Shown: piece after piece, positions 29,230 through 37,675 of the stretch
Layout: each line of letters opens with the position of its first letter
Numbering within the stretch: position 1 is the first letter of the stretch
Source: UBA6168 sp965222975
GTDB lineage: Bacteria > Bacteroidota > Bacteroidia > Chitinophagales > Saprospiraceae
Assembly (NCBI GenBank): GCA_965222975.1
Contig: CBDCVJ010000042.1
Coordinates: forward strand, 223,141-287,140
Direction: 5' to 3'
Length of the DNA: 64,000 nucleotides
Notes under the pieces: generated by a model
The model's input: only the letters and a program-made list of their open reading frames with translations
Databases searched by the model: none
What the model was told of the DNA's origin: nothing
Position numbers and translations under genes: made by a program

Positions 29230-29577
29230 ATGGCTTTTTACGAAAAACTTTTCCTCGGTTTTTATTGCTTGACCAAAAAATATATTGCTGAAAAGAATTA
29301 TCCAGAACACTATGCAGTCGCCTGCATGGCTGGGTCGGCTTCTTTTTTATATTTTGCTTTTACCTATTATTTTTTAAGAAGAGGCGCAACGACTCTGGAA
29401 ACCGTGGGTATATTTTTAGTGCTATATGCCGTCCATCATTTTTTATTTATGAAAGACGATAAATACATGGAATTGGAAAAAGAAACAACCTGCTCGGGTC
29501 AATTGATTTATCGGAGCGTCTTGTATTTTGTAATGAGCCTTTCGCTGTTGATGTTTGTTTCAAGTATGTTGAGTTGA
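29230..29577 (+). CDS. Small membrane protein, unknown function
   Basis: The 115-residue protein starts with ATG at 29230, shortly after an A-rich leader. It has three or so hydrophobic segments (CMAGSASFLYFAFTYYFL, TVGIFLVLYAVHHFLFM, YFVMSLSLLMFVSSML) with a charged middle. It does not match a family I can name. It diverges from the GTPase gene and may share the CRP/FNR-type site. Confidence 0.65.
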   Translation: MAFYEKLFLGFYCLTKKYIAEKNYPEHYAVACMAGSASFLYFAFTYYFLRRGATTLETVGIFLVLYAVHHFLFMKDDKYMELEKETTCSGQLIYRSVLYFVMSLSLLMFVSSMLS

Positions 29578-29683
29578 AAATTCGGCACGTTAAATTCAAA
29601 AGAGGAGTTAATTTAAGTTTCCAACAGCATCCAATCATCATTTTAAATAACACTATCAGAAATTCTTTCCCGACTCATACCAA

Positions 29684-30070
29684 CTATGCAAACTGATGCT
29701 CCGCCACCAGTTTTACAAAGTCCAAAGCACTGAGCATTCCTACAATGCGCCCCTCATGCATTACCACCAAATGGTGTACCTCGTGCCGGAGCATCATCTT
29801 GGCTGCAGCCTGTACGCTTGATTCAGGACTGACGACATGTACTTTTGAAGTCATGATGTCTTCTGCCTGAATAGCCTCATCTGTCAATCCTCGCAGATCC
29901 GTTGCGGTGACGATGCCCCTGATCTCAAAGTTGTTTTCATTGATGATTTCTACGATCGGTATAGAGTGTACCCGTTTTCTTTCCATCAATTCCCGAAGGT
30001 AACTGGCATCACTTTCAGCAGTGGTGGTTTTTACGGGAGCCATCATGATATCTTTGACTTGCATTCTCAT
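29684..30070 (-). CDS. CBS domain pair protein
   Basis: I start at the ATG at 30070 (MRMQVKDIMMAPVKTT), giving 128 residues, just the length of a Bateman module. Two CBS motifs follow (KDIMMAPVKTTTAES ... GIVTATDLRG and EDIMTSKVHVVSPESS ... VGMLSALDFVKL). There is no other domain, so it is a stand-alone adenine-nucleotide sensor of the type often co-regulated with energy stress genes. Confidence 0.9.
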   Translation of the reverse strand: MRMQVKDIMMAPVKTTTAESDASYLRELMERKRVHSIPIVEIINENNFEIRGIVTATDLRGLTDEAIQAEDIMTSKVHVVSPESSVQAAAKMMLRHEVHHLVVMHEGRIVGMLSALDFVKLVAEHQFA

Positions 30071-30426
30071 GGTTGGTGATTTTATATTTCGGTATAGAGC
30101 CAAACTAACTCAAACCATCCCAAAAGGCAGATGACAAATAGCAGGGTGTGAGGTGATAAAGCTCAACTAAATGCCTTTCCTTCTTACTTAGCCTTCGGGG
30201 GTTGAAATAATCTTTTGGCTTTCAGTTTGTTAAAATACCTAATCATGGCGATTTTCAAAATCGCCATGATTTAAACTCCTGATTTTCAACAACCTTCAAT
30301 CTTTTAACCCCTGATTCACCATAAATGTAAAGCTGTTTTGGGGAGCGGAAAATATGTCTATCGGGATATTCTCCATTGCGCTAAAAAAACCAATTTCCCT
30401 ACCTTCCCCTTTTCAATTTTAAATCA
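30071..30426. other. Intergenic stretch with palindromic element
   Basis: The main content is a repeat at 30195-30318 with a central 15-bp palindrome at 30241-30271 (AATCATGGCGATTTT and its reverse complement). It resembles the inside of the element at 54775-55062. No gene is seen. It lies between divergent genes. Confidence 0.6.
30195..30318. repeat. Palindromic element with ATCATGGCGATTTT core
   Basis: The central hairpin is perfect over 15 bp. The flanks GGGGGTTGAA and AACCCCTGATT are imperfect reverse complements. The downstream text CTGATTTTCAACAACC parallels that beside the similar hairpin at 54880-54912. Confidence 0.7.
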
Positions 30427-32310
30427 ATGCCTTTTAAGAAAAACCTAAAATCAAAATTCCTATGTTACTTGTTTTTCTCGGCCATTGGTGCATGGCTTTT
30501 ATGGGTATTGCCTTCCAGTTGCCGCAGCGACCAAAGTTCTTCTCAACCTGCTCCGCACGTTCATGAAATCCTCGGCGTAGAAGAAACCTGTCTGAACTGC
30601 CACGCTGACTACACAGGCTTTGCTCCTGCGCATAATCCACAAGTCATCGGCTGTTCTCCCTGCCACTTGGGAAATCCATATGCAGAAGGGGAAAAAGAAT
30701 CGCATGAAGGAATGGTGCTCGTACCCGGCAATCTCTCTAATGTACATCAGACCTGTGGGGCAGCCAATTGTCACGGCGACATCGCCCATCGGGTGGACAA
30801 TTCGCTGATGGCTTCAATGGCGGGGGTGGTCACGGTGAACCGCTTTGTGTTTGGGGAGTCGGATACGCTATCGGCTTGGGCGCATGTGCAGGAGTTGGGG
30901 AAAGACCGTGCGGCGGATGTGCATTTGCGGCAACTATGTGCTTCTTGTCATTTGGGAAATGAGAAACCGCACCCGGCGCCAGTGAGTGAAAGTTCAAGAG
31001 GTGGGGGGTGCATTGCTTGTCATTTGGAATATTCGCAAGTGGATGATTTTATAAATAGCAATAAATCTTCAACGCAAAAATTTCACCCTGCCATCAATCT
31101 CCAAGTTACAAACGACCACTGCTTCGGCTGCCATAGCCGTTCGGGGCGTATTTCCACCAATTACGAGGGTTGGCACGAGACGAAGTTGGATGCGGAAACT
31201 TATGGTGAAAAGGACGGCTATCGCTTATTGGCAGATGGCCGCATTTTTCAAAAAATAAGACCTGATGTGCATCATGATTTGGGACTCGAATGCATTGATT
31301 GCCATAGCGCTAAAGAGTTGATGGGCGATGGAAATCAATACTTGCATGAAGAGGATGCTGTGAAAATCCGTTGTGAAGATTGCCATTTTAATGAAACACC
31401 TGCCACGGCGAGCTATAACGAATTGGACATGGAATCAAAAAAGATCATGCAACTCAGAGGTGCTGATTTTTTGGATGCCCGATTTGTCATTGGAAAAGAA
31501 TCTGGTGAACCGATCTGGAATGTTTTCATTGATAAAAATGGAATAGCGCAAACGGCAAGTAAAAATATTGGCAAAAAAAACCTCCTCTCCTCCCCCGCTG
31601 AAATCTGCATCCGTGGCACAGTGCATAATAACCTAACGTGCAATGCCTGCCACACCGATTGGGCACCACAATGCGTCGGCTGCCACAACACATTTGAAAA
31701 ATCAGAGATAGCTTTTGATCATTTGGAAAAACAAAAAGTGCATGGTAAATGGGTCGAGCACCTCGGTGAATTTTTTGCCGAGCAGCCTACCCTTGGCGTC
31801 GTGGAGGAAGGGGATTTGAAAAAAATAAAAGCCTTCATCCCTGGTATGATCATGACCATTGATAAATCAGGTTTTCCGGGAGAGGAGCAATCAGCGGAAA
31901 TATTTCATCGCCTTTTCGCACCTGTTTCACCTCATACAACAAATAGGGAAGGACGTTCTTGTGAGAGTTGCCACAACAATCCTTTGGCATTGGGCTATGG
32001 GCGAGGTGAGTTATTTTATGAAAATAAAAATGGGAAAGGTCATTGGCGTTTTGTTTCTGAATATGCGGATATGCCACAGGATGGCTTACCGCAGGATGCT
32101 TGGATCGGGTTTTTGGATGTTCCAGAAGGGGTTTCAACTACGAGACCGAACGCTCGTCCTTTTTCCATCGCAGAGCAGAAAAGGATTTTGCGTGCAGGAG
32201 CTTGTCTGACTTGTCATGCAGGGGATTCAAAAGTGATGCTACGGGGGTTAGATGATTTTGAGAAAGTATTGGAAGAAGTAAAAGGGGCATGCGTTTTACC
32301 AGAATTTTAG
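30427..32310 (+). CDS. Dodecahaem-type multihaem cytochrome c lipoprotein-like protein
   Basis: The 627-residue exported protein has an N-terminal hydrophobic segment followed by SSC. I count eleven CxxCH sites (CLNCH, CSPCH, CASCH, CIACH, CFGCH, CIDCH, CEDCH, CNACH, CVGCH, CESCH, CLTCH) and one CGAANCH (CxxxCH), so twelve possible haems. The overall pattern recalls octahaem tetrathionate-reductase or hydroxylamine-oxidoreductase relatives with extra haems, but I cannot place it in a named family. It probably carries electrons in the periplasm or at the outer membrane. Convergent downstream genes encode rhodaneses and a porin, again pointing to sulfur metabolism. Confidence 0.88.
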   Translation: MPFKKNLKSKFLCYLFFSAIGAWLLWVLPSSCRSDQSSSQPAPHVHEILGVEETCLNCHADYTGFAPAHNPQVIGCSPCHLGNPYAEGEKESHEGMVLVPGNLSNVHQTCGAANCHGDIAHRVDNSLMASMAGVVTVNRFVFGESDTLSAWAHVQELGKDRAADVHLRQLCASCHLGNEKPHPAPVSESSRGGGCIACHLEYSQVDDFINSNKSSTQKFHPAINLQVTNDHCFGCHSRSGRISTNYEGWHETKLDAETYGEKDGYRLLADGRIFQKIRPDVHHDLGLECIDCHSAKELMGDGNQYLHEEDAVKIRCEDCHFNETPATASYNELDMESKKIMQLRGADFLDARFVIGKESGEPIWNVFIDKNGIAQTASKNIGKKNLLSSPAEICIRGTVHNNLTCNACHTDWAPQCVGCHNTFEKSEIAFDHLEKQKVHGKWVEHLGEFFAEQPTLGVVEEGDLKKIKAFIPGMIMTIDKSGFPGEEQSAEIFHRLFAPVSPHTTNREGRSCESCHNNPLALGYGRGELFYENKNGKGHWRFVSEYADMPQDGLPQDAWIGFLDVPEGVSTTRPNARPFSIAEQKRILRAGACLTCHAGDSKVMLRGLDDFEKVLEEVKGACVLPEF

Positions 32311-32458
32311 TTGTTTAACGTAAGGTATAGATTAAAACGGCCACTCCAGCGGGGCCACAATGTTGAGAGGTAATAAGGAAGTAATAATCCAAGAAGTCCC
32401 GCTGGCCTCAAAGACCAGCAGAACATCTTGCCAAAAAACTTAATATGCAGTGTACGTC

Positions 32459-33310
32459 CTATTGGACGACAGGATGGTTGGCAGCCCATTCAAGATAGGC
32501 GCCGTCATAGACTTTGACGTTTTTGTAACCGAGGATATTCCGGAATGCGACGAATTCCACGGCAGCACGTACACTGGTGCGGCAATAGAGTATCAGTTCA
32601 GTATCCGCAGTGATGCCATAGTTTTCGGCTATGGTTGTCAATTCAGCAGGTGTTTTGAATGCGCCTGTTTCTGTCAGCAGGTCTTCGTAGTTCAAGTTAA
32701 TGGCGCCAGGGATGTGGCCTTCGCTTTTTTTCAATCCCATAAATTCATCAGCAGTTCGGCAGTCCACCAGCACGACACCGGGCATGTCTTTGCGGTTTCT
32801 CACATCATCTAAATTAGCATAAATATCGAAGTCCACTGTGTGATTGAAAGTGGTTGCAGTGTATTTACCGGGAGTAGAGGTCAATGGCACACGGGCAGCA
32901 CGCCATTCGTCCATGTCTTTATGGAGCATTTCCACCCTATTTGCGCCGATGTATTTCAACACCCAATAGACGCGGCTGGAGTATTTCTGTGAGCCATCGT
33001 CGTAAATGACCACACGGGTGTTTTCATTAATACCTTTTTCACCAAAGAAAGCAGCGAGCTCATTTGGGTTTTTGATAATGCCCTTGATGTCGCCCTCTCG
33101 GTAAAGGTCATTATGGTCAATATTAATGGCCCCTTTAATATGGTTCACGTCATAGTTTTTGGGCTTGTTGGCGTCCACAATGACGAGGTTGTCACATTTT
33201 TTGGTCAGGGCCATAAAATCTTTGGCATTGATGAAGTCCGCCTGTGCATGCAGGGTAAAACCAGCAAGCAGGAAGAGGATCAATGCAGGGATGCTATTTA
33301 GGAATTTCAT
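32459..33310 (-). CDS. Exported tandem-rhodanese sulfurtransferase
   Basis: The 283-residue protein has a signal peptide (to HAQA) and two rhodanese domains. In the first (FINAKDFMALTKKCDNLVIV to LTSTPG) the loop is IYDDGSQKYSSR, without Cys. In the second the loop is LYCRTSVRAAV, with a Cys in the correct place and the usual CRxxxRA pattern. This is the layout of TST/MPST enzymes, in which only the second domain is active. It probably moves sulfane sulfur from thiosulfate or mercaptopyruvate in the periplasm. It is the last gene of a minus-strand set with the porin and a second rhodanese protein. Confidence 0.93.
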   Translation of the reverse strand: MKFLNSIPALILFLLAGFTLHAQADFINAKDFMALTKKCDNLVIVDANKPKNYDVNHIKGAINIDHNDLYREGDIKGIIKNPNELAAFFGEKGINENTRVVIYDDGSQKYSSRVYWVLKYIGANRVEMLHKDMDEWRAARVPLTSTPGKYTATTFNHTVDFDIYANLDDVRNRKDMPGVVLVDCRTADEFMGLKKSEGHIPGAINLNYEDLLTETGAFKTPAELTTIAENYGITADTELILYCRTSVRAAVEFVAFRNILGYKNVKVYDGAYLEWAANHPVVQ

Positions 33311-33327
33311 TTTTTCTGTTTTTAACC

Positions 33328-33415
33328 TTTGTCATTCTGGAAGGATCCGTTCACGTTAGAGCGGCACTCATGGCTGCACTTCTTGCGTGAACAGATCCTC
33401 TTCGAGGATGACAAA
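33328..33415. repeat. Hairpin repeat with GTCATTCT / GGATGAC ends
   Basis: TTTGTCATTCTGGAAGGATC with CGTTCACG at the left (33328-33355) pairs with CGTGAACAGATCCTC and GAGGATGACAAA at the right (33386-33415). It matches the element at 14907-15046 and lies between the rhodanese and porin genes. Confidence 0.75.
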
Positions 33416-33426
33416 AGAGCTGTGAA

Positions 33427-34518
33427 TCAAAATACTACCTGTGCCTGTATCAGCAAGGCGTCGTTACTAAACTCAACCGTACCGTCTTCCTCAACATTGT
33501 AGAGGTAGTTGATCTGCAACCTTGTCCACTCATTCGGGAAGATGTTCAGACCGTAGGTGATGGTGCTGAACTGGTCATGCAGGACGTCGGCAGCATCGTT
33601 TGGCTCATAGTATTCGTATTTCACAACAGGCTGTACTTTCCAGGGTGTCATGTACATGGCCTGTACAAAGTAGCCATTGCGGTCAACGGAGCCTTCATGA
33701 ACTTCAAGGGGATCTCCACAACCACCTCCTGTTGTATATGAACCTACATCAGAGCCTTGGATATATTCACCTTGAATGAGGAAATCTTTGTATTTCAATT
33801 CAAGTTCAAGAGCCAAGCGTTCTCTTTCGTCTTCTTTTTCAGCTGTTGGGCTGAGAGCTGGGTGCTTGCCAAAACGGTAACTGGCACCCATAGTGATGAA
33901 TTCAAATGGGTGGAAAGTGACCCGTCCGACAATGTCTTTATAACGATTATCGTCCTGTACATTTTTACCGTTGCCATTTACTATAGCAAACTGGTACCCG
34001 AACAGGTTTTTCGTTTTCGAGCCAAGAATGCTAAGCGTATCTGTGCCACCGGAAATCATGACACCGAACTCTCGGTTGCCAGCCAAATCCCGGACCACTG
34101 CAGATCGGTTGACCGTATGCAGTTTATGACAAGGTGTACTCAATTCCAGCCCAAAATGGGTTCTGAACTGACCAACTGAAATTTTAGCCCAAGGCCCAAG
34201 CCGATTGTAGGAGATAAAGGCATCAAGGATGAACGGTCCATCCAAAGTAGGGCTCAATTCCGTCATGGCATAGTAACTAAAATCGTAAGGTATATTACCG
34301 ACCACGCCGAGGCGCATGCGGTTGAAGTAGAAGGAACTTTTGTCCAAGTTTTCGCCAGTCAATTTATCTTCTCCCAAAAAGTCGTACCGAAACTCCGGCT
34401 GTAAAAAGCCAATCAATTGTACGCCTTCATCGCTGGTAGCTTCCATACATTCTTGCGACCAGTTCACCTGTGGAAAGAAGAAAAATGCGGCCACGATGAT
34501 GAACATTACTTTTTTCAT
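33427..34518 (-). CDS. Outer-membrane porin, OprO/OprP-like
   Basis: The 363-residue protein has a signal peptide ending WSQ and alternating beta strands rich in Gly and aromatics. FLQPEFRYDF, FYFNRMRLGVVGNI and KISVGQFRTHFGLEL are typical of phosphate-selective-porin O/P family barrels, and the last residue is Phe. It should form a small-molecule channel in the outer membrane. As it lies between two rhodanese genes it may admit a sulfur oxyanion such as thiosulfate. This is an inference. Confidence 0.85.
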   Translation of the reverse strand: MKKVMFIIVAAFFFFPQVNWSQECMEATSDEGVQLIGFLQPEFRYDFLGEDKLTGENLDKSSFYFNRMRLGVVGNIPYDFSYYAMTELSPTLDGPFILDAFISYNRLGPWAKISVGQFRTHFGLELSTPCHKLHTVNRSAVVRDLAGNREFGVMISGGTDTLSILGSKTKNLFGYQFAIVNGNGKNVQDDNRYKDIVGRVTFHPFEFITMGASYRFGKHPALSPTAEKEDERERLALELELKYKDFLIQGEYIQGSDVGSYTTGGGCGDPLEVHEGSVDRNGYFVQAMYMTPWKVQPVVKYEYYEPNDAADVLHDQFSTITYGLNIFPNEWTRLQINYLYNVEEDGTVEFSNDALLIQAQVVF

Positions 34519-34539
34519 GGTAAATGGTTTGGGTATTCA

Positions 34540-34594
34540 GGTATTGGGTATTAGGTATTGTGCGTGCAATACCTAATACCTAATTCCCAATACC
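34540..34594. repeat. AATACCTAATTCCC-type palindromic repeat
   Basis: GGTATTGGGTATTAGGTATTG on the left pairs with CAATACCTAATACC plus TAATTCCCAATACC on the right. Related hairpins occur at 45809-45860 and, shorter, at 44521-44563. All lie between genes. Confidence 0.7.
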
Positions 34595-34599
34595 GATTC

Positions 34600-35613
34600 T
34601 TATTTAGGCCCATGCATATTGCCATTGCCATCATAGAAACCGAAGTTACATTGGCTGCCAGAGCCTTCCCCATGCCATGATTTTTTCTTTCCTCCACCAA
34701 CATCATTTGCCACCAGTTTGCTGTGGACGATGCCGTTGGCACCGAACATTAAACTGCGTCCGTCATAGCCGAGGACGTCCAGCCAGCCTGTAACCATTCC
34801 AGAAGTTTGGCCAGTGTAGCAGTAGGTAACGATAGTAGCGTTTGGATCGAGGTATTTCAGGCCGCTCAAGCCGAGTTCCTCATTAATACGGTAAGCATCT
34901 TTCACGTGGCCGTACTCATTCCAACTTTCAATGGGCCAATAGTTGTTGACAAAATAGTTGCCTGGATTGTCAAGCACATCGACTTTGCTAACCGTCCACT
35001 GCTTTTGCAACATTTGGCGTACCCGTTCTTGCAGTATGGCTGCACCATCGGTTTCACCCGTATTGATATTTGGGTTGCCAAATTCTTTGTTGACTTGAGG
35101 TTCGCCCGTGTTCAACCAGTTGGGGGAGTCATAATCACCTGCATTGGCTTTCCATTTGCCAGCCAGATCATCATGCCAGCCTGACATACCCCATTTCATA
35201 CTATAAGCTTCTTTTTTCATCAAACGCAGGGCAACAGTGGCACGAGCTGCTGTCTGGCCTGTATAACAAACCACGAGAATAGGTTTTCCATTGGCTTGCT
35301 CGGCAACAGTAAGTACGTCGGCCAATGAGCTTCGGACAGCATCTTTTATATGTCCGATGTCATAATCTTCTTGGGAACGGAGGTCAATCACAAAGTAATC
35401 GGGCACGGAGTAATCAACAGGATCTACATTAATGGTTGTAGCTGGTTTCACCCAACCATTGAGCACATCAGGTAGGTCAAGGTCATTTTGCACCATATAC
35501 TGGGTAAGGGTCTCGTATTCTGAGACAGCGGGGTCGGCGGGGTCATCTTTACAGTTGGTAAATACCATGACTGGCACCAACAGGATGACAAAGAACTTTA
35601 TTAAGTTTTTCAT
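34600..35613 (-). CDS. Rhodanese-domain lipoprotein with two Cys-containing active-site loops
   Basis: I start at the ATG at 35613 (MKNLIKFFVILLVPVMV), giving 337 residues with a lipobox-like TNC at residue 20. Two rhodanese domains each carry a Cys loop (VVCYTGQTAARAT and VTYCYTGQTSGMVT), so both may be active, in contrast to the Cys-free pair at 11.8-13.0 kb. The C-terminal tail is Gly-rich (GSGSQCNFGFYDGNGNMHG). It is the first gene of the set with the porin and the tandem rhodanese. Confidence 0.9.
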   Translation of the reverse strand: MKNLIKFFVILLVPVMVFTNCKDDPADPAVSEYETLTQYMVQNDLDLPDVLNGWVKPATTINVDPVDYSVPDYFVIDLRSQEDYDIGHIKDAVRSSLADVLTVAEQANGKPILVVCYTGQTAARATVALRLMKKEAYSMKWGMSGWHDDLAGKWKANAGDYDSPNWLNTGEPQVNKEFGNPNINTGETDGAAILQERVRQMLQKQWTVSKVDVLDNPGNYFVNNYWPIESWNEYGHVKDAYRINEELGLSGLKYLDPNATIVTYCYTGQTSGMVTGWLDVLGYDGRSLMFGANGIVHSKLVANDVGGGKKKSWHGEGSGSQCNFGFYDGNGNMHGPK

Positions 35614-36242
35614 GGCAAAAATTTTAAAACCCTGCCCCATGAAATTGAAAAGCCGCCATTCATTAAGCCTTTCAAACTCATGGCAACAGGTATGAGGTAA
35701 ATTGAAAATCAATGAACTTTTTCTGTTGAATCGGGGCGCAAAATAATATTTGGAACAAGGTTCGACAAATGAGCATTGTCGCCTATCATGGCTGACATTC
35801 ATCATAAAAGGTATGTTTTTTAGAAAAAGAAAAGAAAAACAATGGCTTCCCAAAAAGGCAAAATTTTGGTTTTACAGAATAAACAATATATTATCCAGCA
35901 AATAATTCAAATAAACAAAACTATATTTTGTCGTTTTAAGCACGTACGTACCTTGTAGCTCGTTTTACTAATTCGCTATTATTTTAAAATTATCGCCAAA
36001 TTAAATTAAGGATATGTGACACAAGTCACTTACAAGAAGGGTCAAGAGGGAAGAAATGGGAAGGGGTTGCCCTATTATTTTATTCTTCTTTTAGAGCGCT
36101 TAACAGACTTCCCAGTGTAGCCGGAATTCCCTAAAGTCTGGCCTGAGTGAATTTGGGACAGGTAATTAGAAGCTCCGACTGCGTTTGAATCTTAAAGGGA
36201 CTGGCTTATTTGTGGCCATTTCAAAAAAGAAGAAAATTATTT
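35614..36242. other. Intergenic stretch of about 630 bases with a CRP/FNR-type palindrome
   Basis: The only recognisable feature is GTGAC-ACAA-GTCAC at 36016-36029 (core TGAC-N4-GTCA). It is about 400 bases upstream of the rhodanese lipoprotein and downstream of the zinc-ribbon lipoprotein. A weaker match (TGAG-CATT-GTCG) lies near 35770, closer to the rhodanese gene. No gene is seen. Confidence 0.5.
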
Positions 36243-36758
36243 CTATTGGTGATAAGCAGCGTTATGTGCTAATGTTTTTCCGCATTTTGAACAAGCAACG
36301 GCACTTCCGGCTCCACCTTCGCAGCCATTGGAACAGGTATAATGCCACACCCCCGCCGCATTTTGAGCAGGCTCAGGAGTTGGGGTCGCAGGCGTAGTAG
36401 TGGCTGGTGTAGCGGGCGCTGGTGTAGCCGCATCAGTTGGGGCAGTAGCGGTGAACGGACTTGCATTGCCATGATATGCTGCATTATGGACGAGAGTAGT
36501 ACCACATTTTGCACAGGCTATGGCACTTCCGGCTCCTCCTTCACATCCATTCGAACAGGTATAGTGCCATACCCCTTCGCCATTTTGAGCAGGCTCTGGC
36601 GTGGCAGGAGAGGCAGGTGCAGGAGTTGCCGCATCAGTTGAAGGAGCAGCTACCCTATCCACAGCAGCGTCCCGGGCGGCATCGCCTTCATTCTTACAGG
36701 ACGATAAAAAGGTTATGGCACAAAGGGCTATGACAGAAAAAATAGGTAAAAATTTCAT
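36243..36758 (-). CDS. Lipoprotein with two copies of a Cys-rich zinc-ribbon-like domain
   Basis: The 171-residue lipoprotein (lipobox LSSC, Cys21) consists of two nearly identical units of about 37 residues. Each carries WHYTCSNGCEGGAGSA and ACxKCGxTLxHNxAYH, and they are joined by Ala/Thr/Pro-rich linkers (PAPATPATTTPATPTPEPAQ). Each unit has four Cys (CSNGC and CxKC) and at least two His, as in a zinc-ribbon or metal-binding domain. The near identity of the copies points to a recent duplication. The function is unknown; metal binding in the periplasm is likely. Confidence 0.8.
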   Translation of the reverse strand: MKFLPIFSVIALCAITFLSSCKNEGDAARDAAVDRVAAPSTDAATPAPASPATPEPAQNGEGVWHYTCSNGCEGGAGSAIACAKCGTTLVHNAAYHGNASPFTATAPTDAATPAPATPATTTPATPTPEPAQNAAGVWHYTCSNGCEGGAGSAVACSKCGKTLAHNAAYHQ

Positions 36759-36813
36759 ATTTCGAATTTTGATGAGGCGGTGAAGGTAGGAAAGAAATTT
36801 TTACCTGTCCATC

Positions 36814-37143
36814 TTATTTGTAGAATTCTGTTTCCTGCGATGCGACGACGACCGAATTCTCAACCCCAAAAGGAGTGGACAAATATTTATCGGCATCCCA
36901 ATCGTTTTCCCATTTTTCATTATCAATCAGATAACGAAATTGGTATTCCTCTCCAGCCTTCAATTCAACGGTAGTAGTAAAATTCCCGTTTTTTACTTTC
37001 AACGGAATGCCATTTTCTTTATCCCAGTTATTAAAATCGCCGAGCAATTTTACTTCATTGGCGTCACCTACTGCCTCTTTCGGCAAGGAAAAAGTCACTT
37101 TACAAGTTTTCTTCGTCTTTAAAAATTTCTTCTTTAAACTCAT
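36814..37143 (-). CDS. Glycogen-binding (CBM48/AMPK-type) domain protein
   Basis: I start at the ATG at 37143 (MSLKKKFLKTKKTCKVTFSL), giving 109 residues. The sequence has the hallmarks of an isoamylase N-terminal or AMPK-beta glycogen-binding domain: EVKLLGDFNNWD, NGNFTTTVELKAGEEYQFRY and WENDWDADKY. No catalytic domain is attached. Stand-alone domains of this kind occur in Bacteroidota and may link glycogen level to other functions. Confidence 0.85.
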   Translation of the reverse strand: MSLKKKFLKTKKTCKVTFSLPKEAVGDANEVKLLGDFNNWDKENGIPLKVKNGNFTTTVELKAGEEYQFRYLIDNEKWENDWDADKYLSTPFGVENSVVVASQETEFYK

Positions 37144-37675
37144 GGTGTTTGATTTAGTAACGATCAAATAATAACTTCCCGTTTTACGCTGATTCTTTTG
37201 CCCTTATTTTTTCCTTTAAAATCAGTCATAGTATCAACAATACTCCTTCTTTTAAAGAAAATCTAAGACCAAAATAATTCACCCTAAAATCGGGAATTTA
37301 TTATTCGATCGTTACTTAGTATGTTACTAAATAAATCAGCTTTTTCTATCAAAAAATAATACCCTCTATTTTAATCGGATGATCCTATCAAGAGGATCAA
37401 CAAACTGATTTTTGGTTAAACAATTCAATTTTACTTCTCATTAATTTACAATCGAATAAAATTAGGCCCAGTTGAATTGGAATGCATTGATTTATATCAA
37501 ATAGACAAGTGATATTCATTAATTATTTAGCACTAATATTTTGAACTGATTAATCTTACTGTATCATGTAAAAAAATCATTGTAATAATTTACCATGACC
37601 CCTATCCTTGTTTTTTAATGGAGTAAATTTTTTGACACACCATTTTCCCTTAACTCCATAAGGGTGGTAAAAAAT
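37144..37675. other. Divergent intergenic stretch with an FNR-type box
   Basis: TTGAT-TTAT-ATCAA at 37487-37500 is a perfect FNR/DNR-type palindrome, 176 bases upstream of the plus-strand CorC-like gene and 344 bases upstream of the glycogen-binding gene. The rest is AT-rich and shows no gene. Confidence 0.6.
37487..37500. promoter_or_regulatory. FNR-type box TTGATTTATATCAA
   Basis: It matches the TTGAT-N4-ATCAA consensus of FNR/DNR regulators exactly and is one of the seven TGAY-N4-RTCA palindromes in the window. Confidence 0.6.
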
